Origin: Melitaea cinxia
Taxonomy: Eukaryota; Arthropoda; Insecta; Lepidoptera; Nymphalidae
Reading direction: 5' to 3'
Length of the DNA stretch: 64,000 bases
Assembly (NCBI RefSeq): GCF_905220565.1
Contig: NC_059414.1
Coordinates: forward strand, 12,398,001-12,462,000
Position 1 is the first letter of the stretch. Each line of letters starts with the position of its first letter. This document shows, piece by piece, positions 29,001 through 40,600 of the stretch. Position numbers and translations under genes: made by a program. Below the pieces are notes generated by a model. That model did no database searches. It saw nothing but the letters and a program-made list of their open reading frames with translations, and was not told the DNA's origin.

Positions 29001-32000
29001 AAAAAGGAGGAGGTCACTCAATTCGACCGTATACACATATATTTTTTATGTATATTCGGGGATAACTTCGTCTCGTTTATGAACCGATTTCGATAATTCT
29101 TTTTTTGTTGGAAAGGGTGGTACTATGGTAAGAAAACGAGGATCTGATGATAGAATCCCAGAAAAATCGAAGGGAACCCTCGAAAATCGTAGTGATGACT
29201 ACTTCGTTTATTAATTTTTTCGTCGATTTTTATTACTGTCGATGTAATTGAAGTCGGTTTTTTTTTCGTTTGCGAGCAAACACAATTATTGAATTGGTAG
29301 AATAGCATTATTTTTTTTGCAAGAATACAGAGAATATGCGAGTGCAGAATTTTCAAATATAATTTTTATGATTAGAAGATATTTTATTATTCAATTAGTA
29401 TAAATACTGTCTATGAATAGTGTCTTCTTTTTAATTCTAACTATTGTTTAAGTCTAAACTAAAAGTATAATTCTTTCTATTACGCCGCAAAGGAATCATG
29501 TTCACAAGTTTATGTAAGTAACAATCTATAATATTATTAGGTTAATAACCATATTGCTTTGTCACGCAACTATTATGAATAAATTAAGAAGTATTGTTTT
29601 CTGATTTTTTCATTTAGTTTTTAACCATGAAAGGTATGATAAAATTAGAAATATGAGAATTTTTTTCTATTTCTTTATTACCAATTGCCTTAATAAGTTA
29701 ACTAGACTTGTAACGTTTGACTATTTCAAACGGTGTTCCTATTAAAAGAAGGGTTTGGTTTAAATCTACCAAGTTGGTTAAGTTCGCTGAACTTTAAATG
29801 AACCGACATTTATATCTCTGAGTTGGTTTAAAACGATTGTAAAACAAATATGACAAATCTATTAAATCTAAATGGTAAACATGTGAAACGTTTACTCAAT
29901 TACGTCATGGATGCAATTGGAACGCAAATTTGAAAAATCCGTCTATGATATCCTTTCTCATGTTGAGGTTCAAATCTGTACGAACATATCATTAGAAAAA
30001 AAAAAATTAGCAAGGAAATACTATAATAGAATTATTTGTAACGAATACGGAATTGAGAAAAGCATCTCAGTACCTAAGTCCAATGACAACCTTGTGTCAA
30101 GAATTAATAAGACGAATAAGGTAATACACGCCGTGCCAACAGTTGATAAAGGCCTTAAATTCCATTACGTGTCACGTCATGCTTGTACAGCTATAATAAT
30201 TAAATACTAAGCAATTCTAGAAGTTTTAGTATGTTTGAACTATTAGCGAACTATTAGTGTTTGCTTAGTAATATAAAAAAAAACGAATGAGTAATAAAAT
30301 AGTTGTACCAGTACCGTGTTTGGTTTTGTTTGATTCGAAGACATAAAGTAGTCGTGATTTGATTTTTAAGGAACATAATATGTGTCTATTTTTCAAATCA
30401 AATTGTTTGATTACGTGCTGTTAAATATTGATTTATTTAAATATAACAAAATAAAAAATAAATGTCAACAAAATTTGCTATACCGCCTACTTTGAAACTT
30501 CCTTGTACGTCAAATCAAAAGATAAATATTGAATCATTGAAACCCACGCTTTGTGCATTTTCTTAATTTCTTTTTTTTTTTTTTTTTTTGAATGTTTTAG
30601 AGAAATTAAATAAATGTTGTAAAGCAAGATGTAACTGTATCCGATGACATTTGAAATTATGTGACAAATTCTAAATAATTCCAATTGATTACATCGAAAT
30701 TACAATCAAGTGATCATTATGTCATTGAAACATTATCTGTGTTTAATGCCATACACTTTGTACCTTTATAAGACTAATCTGTACCTCGTCTGATTTTGTC
30801 AAGCAAGATTACGACTAGGAATGCTTTTTTAAAATTGAGAATACACGAAAAAGCCGATGTAATATTAATATGGCTGTCTTCGCCTAAATCGACAATGCCG
30901 TCTAAAACTATTTAATAAAACGTTCGAGCAAATTTTTGCCATTTAGGTAAAAACAAATTCATTTCAATAAACAATATTTAACTAAGGTTAGTAAGGCGAC
31001 ACATCAAAAATTTAAGCTTTATCTGTATCGCCCTACTTAAAACTCTTTCCGTACCCTCGAAACTAGACCGAAAAAAAATATTAAATTTGACCCAGCAATA
31101 CTAAACTGAGCATAAAAACGGAGAGAAGTCCGACCATTCCCCCCAACTGATGATCTGTAGGCGTCAGTGGCTCGACCGATTAAGTTTTGTGTGACATTAA
31201 AAATCTAAGCTTTATCAAAATCCTCAATTGAGAAATCCCCTTCCATGCCCTACCCTCGAAAAGAGAACAAGACCTAAAAATATACTACCCCTCAGTTTTA
31301 CCAAATTAAAATGAGCATAAAACCGCTTGCAGACGAATCTGACCGTTCCCCCCGCCTGCGTGGTCTCAGTTCAAACATAGTTAACCCAAAAAGATACTCA
31401 ATTTTACCCAACTATCCTTCTCTAACATGAAGAAAGAGACCTATGCCCAGCAGTGGGATTTTACTTTGGGGTAATTGTAGACTAAACTGGGTATACCTAT
31501 AAACAAACCCCACCGTTAACCCTTAACCCGCCTGGCTTCCGTCCAAACGTAGTAAACCCAAAACGATCGCCATGGATATCCAAAATATCTAACCGTACTA
31601 AATTAAACATAAAACCCCCTTGCAGACGAACCCGACCGTTCCCCCCAACCCGTGTGGTCGTCAGTGGCCCGCCGCCGGACCGACCTGGTCCCCACGCTGC
31701 CCGCGCGACCAGGTAGGGCCTACTCCATGACGAGACTGGACAAGCTGCCCTCCCAGCGCCCGATACACTCCGCGTCGCCTTCCATGCATCACCTCAACAT
31801 ACGACGTACGTATTACCCCAACTTACCGCCGTCAAGGGGTAAAAGGCAGTAATTGTTCGCTATGTAAAATTTGACGTCAATACATTTCTTTTTATGATTA
31901 CAATTCTAATGATATTCTGCTCGGTCTAAGATCCGAACTGGATTCGCGGTTCATTTATTTGGTATAATAAATTAAAAATCCATTAAATAGGTGGGTGAAG

Positions 32001-34458
32001 ATTCATCTGTAGTTCGGATATCCTCTATCTGTTAAACCAATGCTAATGTTGTAAAACCGTGTGCTTAGTAAGAATAAATACAAAATTTTAAAGTTAATTA
32101 TCTCAGATTTCGATATTTAAACGTTACTGCCTTTTACCAAAGAACGGCAGCGTAGAATCAGCACGGTTTGGAAAAACGTTTGGTGGATCGGAATAAAATT
32201 TTCTTTGTGTGATTTGGTTGATTTTGTGTGGCAGTTTCGGCCTGTGCTAATGACGTTTAGCAGAATGAGAGAAATAAAAAAAATAAATAAAACAAAACCT
32301 AACCTTTGCCATGTGTTAAATTTTCAACTACCTATTCATTTGTTCTTTGTATCCGTGATTAATTAATTATGGATTTTGAAAGAAATTTCTAGACTATGAT
32401 CTGTGTAAACAATATTTAAAATTTTATGTGTTTCGCTTTAAATATAATCGAAATATTTATCATTACTCTTTGATCCCGCTAGTTTGAAATTGAGCTGTGC
32501 GTATTTTATGAGTGTGAGTGTGTTTGAGTGTATATAACAATATATTTGTATTTATAATAATTGTTATTTTTATTAAGCTTATATATAATGTGCTGGTTCT
32601 ACCAATTTATTTCGAGCTTTCGGGTGCGGCTTACGCCGGTGGCTCATCGCTGGACAGTGATTAACTTGGGCTTTTAGCTTTTAAGGGTGCTTTCTCCTTC
32701 ACTTGTCAGGCCATTTAAGTTGCACTATCATTTCACTTAATCAAACGTCGACTTACATTTAAATTACGTTTTAAGAAATGCATATTTAGTAAGTATAATG
32801 TAAATTGTTTTAAAATCAAGTTTTTTTTTTTTTAAATATTCTGTTTTAAAGACCCAAAGCCTTACTTTGTTTTCATTGACTCTCAATCAATCTTTCTCAA
32901 TTACAAATCAAATCATCTAAATTAATTTCCAAGCTATAAAATCTGCAAAATTTAATCAAAAAAATTGAGGTTACCTGAAACTAGAATAGATGCTCAAATA
33001 TTTTCATTTAAATGATGCATTTCAACAAATAGAAAAGTCACATGCAACCTAGATTTGAGACATTGAAAAAGCAGTACTAACATCACGTTTTAATGTATAA
33101 AATCGCTTGCAATATATTAAGGTTGACAAAGCCTTTATCTTAATGTCCTTGTGTGACCGCAAATATCTGATTTACATATTATGCTAATATTTATTTAATG
33201 TATTGTGGGCTAATTTGATTTTTTTTTTTTGTAAATCATTCCAATAGATTTTACTGAACACCCCTTATAAGAATTAAATCGCTTTTTTTATTTTTTTAAA
33301 TTTTAGAATATTTATTTGCTTAAAGATGTTAGAAAAGTAAATCTGTAATAATAAATTTTATCGCGTAAGGAATATTTTAAATGATTTACTTTCCATAGTT
33401 CCATATTTCATGCCATTAGTTGATTCCCTTTTCCTGCTCTTTTGAAACTTCCTCTTTCTTCTATATGGGATTTATGTTTAAATTTCAAGAATCTCGGGAC
33501 AACAGGTAATTGTAATTATTTTAATTTACAACAATGTCACAATAATATGGTATTGTACTAATGTTATTATTTTTAACCGACTACAAAAAAGTCAGTTCTC
33601 AATGTTGTATTTTTCTATGTACATTATAGAACCAATAGGGCAAATTCTTTTCTTTTTCACGTACATACTTTTTATTTGTTCCTAATTAAATTTGACAGTA
33701 AAATATCAACCCTCAGGTTGAAAAACAGAGTAAAATTTCTGATACGGTCGAATTTTATTTCTTTCAAAGTCCATTCGAATCAGTTCAACTTTTTTTTTTG
33801 TAAGTCTATTTCTACCGTCTTATTGTGACATTTGACTTTCACCATCTCTCTCTGGTTGTGGATCTGCTGACTCAAGGTAAAGTGGGACTCTTTCTGTAAA
33901 AATAATATTGTTATTAAAATGTGTTGTCTGAAATATACTTAATTTATATTTTGTTGTAAAAAAAGCTTCTATGATGTGTATTAAAATCGCTAACGTCACT
34001 GCGAAATGCAAAATCACAGCTTTACTAATAAATTAAATTTGTTTATATAAATGAATATATAATTATTTAATATTAATTTTAACTTAATGAACAAGTATTA
34101 TAAATTTGTAATTTAAAATATATTTTAACTTTTTACACGTATGAAACTAATTATGTGCTTTGCATTGTCTACAGACAAGACACACACACCAGCACACAAA
34201 CCGCCATACACAACATTTGTCATATAATTATGTAACTTCTTACCCAATTAGTTTAACTGACACTTTTAATATTTAGAAATATCTACATAAACAACTTAAT
34301 AACATCAATATATACAAAAAGAAATGACTACTATATGTCAACTTATTAATATTTGTAAATTGATTAACAAAATACAATTCTATCTCGACTGTAACTCAAA
34401 TAGATTGCTAAAATTCAGGCACATACGTGCACACACACGCACACACACACACACACAT

Positions 34459-34516
<58 letters not shown>

Positions 34517-37472
34517 TTCCAAAAACTATCACTAGCTTAATCTACTAGTACAAGTAAATGTATGCCCCAAAACTAACACATGAAACTCAGAGCTTAAAAC
34601 AAGTACATTTCACACTAACCATGTTAATACACTCTCAAGCTATTGTACTTAACCGTTTGCTAACACACCCGTCAATGTGCAGAGCCCCGGTCCGGCGACA
34701 CGACCCCCGGCTCTCGGCCCGGCTCCGCGATGTCCAACTCGGTTGTACGGCGAGCCTCGTCCGCGCCCCGCAAGCCGCGCCCCGCCTCTATAGCCGGTAC
34801 GGGTGTTAACACTCCCCGAGGTAAATTGGACTTTAATACGTAGGACGTTGGGTTGTTTTTCTCGCCGACACGTACGTAGCGACTAACGACACGACGAGCT
34901 CGACAACGACCTCATTCGGACACTTGATGATTCAAATCGTTTTAGTACGTGGTTATTACATTAATGCAATCTTTAATATAATACTTAAGTATACGCATAC
35001 ACTGCGTGCCTTGATGAGTTGAATTATCTTTACTTAATTTGAAGTTAATTTTAAATCTCATTCTCTCTGTATATGATATTTCTAAATTACTTGCGAATTT
35101 ATTTATTCGTCTGACTTCATGGATTTCAATGATAAAAAGTCCTTTTGATATATTCAATGTAATGTCGGTCAAAGCTACACATTCCTAGCAAATAATCGCA
35201 ATTTGTGTTGGCAATCTGTACTAGTAACGCCATCTATCGTTACGACACATAGTCATATGTTTTAACAGTTTTGATAATGAGAGACAGTATGGGATTTTGA
35301 TTGAACTTACAATTAAGTAGTGTTTTAGGAATTGTGTCAGTTGTCTGTCGCTGTTTTTTTTTTTTCAATGGTTTGTGGGTAGTTAGTAAATTAATTAATA
35401 TATTTGACTAACATGGTGTCAATAACTATTGAGTTTATTTAGTGCAGAGTTATTTTAATGTTTGTATTTCTTAATTATAGAACATAAATATAAATTAGAT
35501 AATTTATATTTATGTTCTATTTAGATAGATATCTGCGAATTAGATAAGTGTGATTTACTTATTGCCATTTTTTTAGCATTGCCTTAATAGTATGCAAGCT
35601 TGCTACAATATGTCTTAAGTAACTTTGATATTAATCTAATTCATAACATAGGTATATAATTATATAAAACTTATTTTGATTATTAACTTGTTGCTTCTTA
35701 ATGTATGGTCAATGTTTTTGAAAATAATAGCGCTAACAGTTTTTACTTAACCTTTAAAATTCAATAAAATTTTAAATTTAATTTGAAATTTTGTTTTTAG
35801 ACATTTTATCTTTATAGTACAGTTAATTGTTTCAATTTTTTTCTTTTTTTTTTTTTGTTAATTTTGTGTAAAGATGTATTGACTAAGAGCAATTGCTTGA
35901 AGTATAATAGTGGAATTAGACAAAGATTTAAAAATAAACATGGTTGTGTAAAAAATGCTTATTTGAAATTAATTGCTTATATTTTATTTACTAGACGAAA
36001 GTATCAAAACTAGTCTATATTCATAGATTTTATTTCAACCAACTGTAAAAATATATTTAAAAATAAGATTAAATGGTCATGAAATGATAAAAAATAGGTA
36101 TTTGATTCGTATTGCTCGAGCGATTGCTTTAAGCTACATACAGAGTGGACGTTCCAAGTACGCTTAATTATGTGCATTTAAAATCTTTGAATTATTCGTA
36201 CCCTAAAACTCGAACTCCACACAATTATCTTACAGCCATTGCTCAGTCGACCTTAACTTTACGTCATAACCATTAAGGTGGTAGCAAAGCATTGTGAAAT
36301 GAACGCATAGGTTATAAATTTATTCGAGTAGAAAGCATTTTATTACCTTGTAATATTAGTTCATTTCCTAGAAATGTTTTACATATGATTCGAGTACCTT
36401 AATCAGTTGTTTTTTTTTTTTATAATTCAAGTCTATACTAAATAACTTTTTACTTGATTAAAGTATATCCCTAGTAATTAAAGAATGAATACAGAAATAC
36501 CACATACGATACTACATACGATACCTACATATAAAAAATGAACAATATAAAGACTAGGGGTCATCCATTAAATACGTTCACACATAAAGAAGAGGGGAGA
36601 CATTTAGGGGTGCTAAGAAAAGAGTCAACACTTAATTTTTTTTTTAATTTTTTTTTTCATAACGATATAGAATATCATCATTCAGAAGCCTTTTTTCTGT
36701 TAAATACACATGTATTTATATATAAATTTAACATTTTTCGAATTAAAAAAAAATAAAGAAAGGGGTTCAAGCTATAAAATTTTTTATTTGTTGGAGGGCT
36801 GCTATAAGTCTAACATGCTATATCGAAGAGAGAGAGAAGGGGGTCCAAAATGGTAAAATTTTCGAGACTTATTTTATGGATTGCTCCCAATATGCTTAGA
36901 ATGTTATTTAAATAAAAAAATTTTGCTTCCGTGTCGCGTATATGTATCATTTAACCCCACTGCCCGTAGTCCCTACTGCTGGCAGTGCGCGTGCTCCATC
37001 AGTCCCGTTGCAGGCGCGGACACGGGCGCCAGCAGCGCCGCCACCACGCCGTCGGTGTCCCGCGACGCCAGCACCGTCGTCATCCGCGCCGCCGCCACGC
37101 CGCGCCGCCCGCGCCCGCTGTCGCTGCACGCGCCCAGCAGGCCCGGTCGGTGACCGCACACACACACACGCGCCCCACCACACACACTCACACACACACC
37201 CGCGACGCCAGCACCGTCGTCATCCGCGCCGCCGCCACGCCGCGCCGCCCGCGCCCGCTGTCGCTGCACGCGCCCAGCAGGCCCGGTCGGTGACCGCACA
37301 CACACACACGCACACGCGCACGCGTACGCGCACGAGCACGCGCGCGCGCGTGCGCTCCACCACAAACACACAAACGCGCTCCAACACACATACACACACA
37401 TCCCCATGCACAAAAACATGCACACACACACACATACACACACACACACACATGCACACACATGCCCATGCA

Positions 37473-37543
<71 letters not shown>

Positions 37544-37576
37544 CCATACACACACACGACCATACACACACACGAC

Positions 37577-37622
<46 letters not shown>

Positions 37623-40600
37623 CACACACGCACGCACACACACGCACACCCATGCACAAACACACAAACTCGCGCGCGCAAACGCATTCGCAAGCTCGAT
37701 CAAAGTCTGCCGCGACACAATCACATAGTTTGAAGTTGTACATTTATCAAAACATATTGCTACACTTAGATGAATTTAGTTATTTGTAATTGTGTAAAAT
37801 ATTTTAATGTATATAATAATAATTTTAATTTGTATTATTCGTAACAGCTGGCCCGCTCGGTCCGGGAGAAGGCAAACCACCTCTTCACAGAAAGCCAAAG
37901 CCATCCAAAGATCACGATAAGGTTTGTTTCACTTCTTGATATATTGGAATGCGTTAATAATACTGTATTGTTCCGTCATATAACCTACTGCCAGGCAAAT
38001 GTTTACTCCTTTCACCAACAGAGTGAAACAGAGGTCATTACTATGCATTATTGTATGTATGGTGTCACTAGAATGCCTAGCTATTATTCGGTCTATCCTA
38101 ATAACCTCACATTTATTTGACTGTTACTCTCTAATGTAATTTATGTACTTGTAAAAGATGTTCTTAGTTTTATATGATTACTATATGTAGGAGATAATTA
38201 TTAATAACAAAATTTAATATGTAGATGAATTTAATTTATAAAGTAAACGATATTACAATTAATATGAGAATGAAATAATAATTAAATTTAGATGCACGGT
38301 TAGTTTTAAGATTCGTAAGCAAGTGTGGTGTGTGAGCGCCGTTCAGCCGAACACTTCAATTCTTGATGGCGTCATATTTCTTTCAACGCATTGGTTTTAT
38401 CGTGTGGTCCAATGTGTAAAATTTGTAAGAAGCTGGTCCAAGTTGATAAAATAATATTGTGGCGTTTATTATCATCAGGAAGTTCGCCACATATTCCCCC
38501 TGGCTAGACCGTAACTACGGTCGATAAAAGTTGGGAAATTGGACTCTTCGCCCGCTTCGTGTGTACTTCTCTGTTGAAGTTTTGACAGGTTGTGATAGTG
38601 TTACCTTTTCTTCTCTTGCCATGTACGCCGGTTTAAGCCTGTCGATAGAAACATTAACCTTTTTGTTCTGGACGTCTAGTGTGAAATACTTAGGCGTTCT
38701 TTCGATGACCTTGAAGGGTCCGGCATACGGTGGTTCTAACGATCCACGCAATCGGTCTTGTCTCAGAAATACATGCGATGAGTTTGTTAAGTCTTTAGGT
38801 ATATAAAATGGTGATGCGGTAGATGTATGCCAGGAAGTTGGTCTTGGGGAAAGTTTAGCCATATGAGATCGTAGGCGTGTGGCGTAAAGAGTTACATCTG
38901 TTGCGGTGTAATCATCCTTAGGCGACAGGAACTGACCGGGCAATATAAGTGGCTCACCATAAACGAGCTCTGCTGGTGACGCTTGAAGATCATCCTTCCA
39001 GGAGCTGCGCATGCCAAGAAGTACTAGTGGAAGAGACTCAGTCCACTGCGAAGAACTACAGTTGCTGTTGCACATGATTGCTGTTTTAAGTTGTCGATGC
39101 ATTCGCTCAACTATACCGTTTGCTGCAGGATGGTAGGCGGTAGTGCGAATATGTCGAGCGCCAACTGTCGCTGTGAGAGATTTGAACAGTTGACTTTCAA
39201 ATTGCCGACCGCGGTCTGTGGTTACCCGGGCTGGGCAACCAAAGCGTGCAATCCAACCGGACACCAAAGCTGCGGCACAGGACTCAGCTGTTATGTCCTT
39301 AAGCGGGAACGCCTCAGGCCATCGCGTGAATCTATCGATGACGGTAAGGCAATACCTGAAATCATAAGAAATAGGTAAAGGTCCTATGATGTCGAGGTGA
39401 ATGTGAGAGAACCTTGAAGAAGGAGTAAGGAAAGTGGAAAGGGGGGATACTGTATGGCGGATAATTTTGCATTTTTGGCATTTTAAACATTGCCGTACCC
39501 ACTCTCTACAGTCCTTACGAATCCCTGGCCAAACAAATCTTTGTGTCACCAGTCGTACTGTAGCTGACCTTCCAGGATGATGTAAACTGTGTACCATGTC
39601 AAAGACTTGTCTTCTAAATTCTGGTGTTATATACGGTCGAGGTGAATGCATGGAGATGTCACAGTAGATGGGTATAGTAGTAAATTCAGTTGACATTTTC
39701 ACAAGCTTCAGTGAAGAACCACGGCGAAGAAAGTCTTGCAGTTCAGTATCATTGTCCTGAGATTGTGCAAGAGTCTGATAATCTATGGTACTGATTTCTT
39801 CGATCCGAGAAAGTGCATCAGCTACTTTGTTGTCCTTACCCGGTATATATTTTATATCAGTGGTAAATTGAGATATGAAGTCGAGATACCGGAATTGTCG
39901 TGGTGAACAGTCTTGCTTACTGGTAGAAAAAGCAAAAGTGAGGGGCTTGTGATCGGTGTAAACAGCGAATGTAGCAGTTTCTATCATATGTCGAAAGTAC
40001 TTGACAGCTTCGTATACAGCTAGAAGTTCTTTGTCGTAAGGGCTATACTTCTTTTGTGCAGTAGACAACTTATGAGAGTAAAATGCTAGAGGTTGCCAGT
40101 CATCAGCTTTCTTCTGTTGGAGTACCGCACCGATAGCAAAGTCTGAAGCGTCAGTGACGATTGCGAGTTCTGCCGAGTAATCTGGATGAGCTAATAGTGT
40201 AGCTTGCGATAGTGAAGTTTTACAGTCTTCGAAAGACTTGAGTAATGTAGATGTCATCTCTACTGGGTGAGAACCTTTCAGTTTAGGTCCTTGTAGAATG
40301 GAATTCAGCGGCGCCTGGAGTTTTGCGGCATTCGGAATAAACCTACGATAAAAGTTTAGCATTCCTAGAAACCGTCGAAGTTCTTTAACTGTCTTAGGTA
40401 CAGGAAATTCGTTGATAGCTTGGACTTTTGATTCAAGAGGCTTAGATCCAGAAGCAGAAACGTTATATCCTAAGAAATTTACAGTTTCTTGACCAAATGA
40501 GCATTTGGAAGTGTTAATTAAAATGCCATACTGCTTGAGACGTTCAAATAACTGCCTTAGATGTGACTTATGTTCCTCTTTAGATTTAGAAAATACCAAA

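Larger units (their letters stand above)
27982..31664 (+). other. ens intron, 3.7 kb
   Basis: Carries a reverse family B fragment, the family C/SINE nest and the degenerate tandem block before the next exon. A 99-codon open frame at 29911-30210 has no family I recognise. The remainder is AT-rich. Confidence 0.75.

Noticed and set aside
29911..30210. A 99-codon open frame in an ens intron.
   Set aside because: No recognisable motif and AT-driven composition; no splice sites that would join it in phase to ens.
34324..34809. Two open frames around the CA tract and over the ens exon at 34683.
   Set aside because: One is microsatellite and the other reads the exon in a frame that breaks the phase chain and ends in TAA.
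36942..37789. Open frames of 127-263 codons rich in His/Thr or Cys/Val.
   Set aside because: They are translations of the CA/TG microsatellite. Only the 132-nt ens exon inside is coding.
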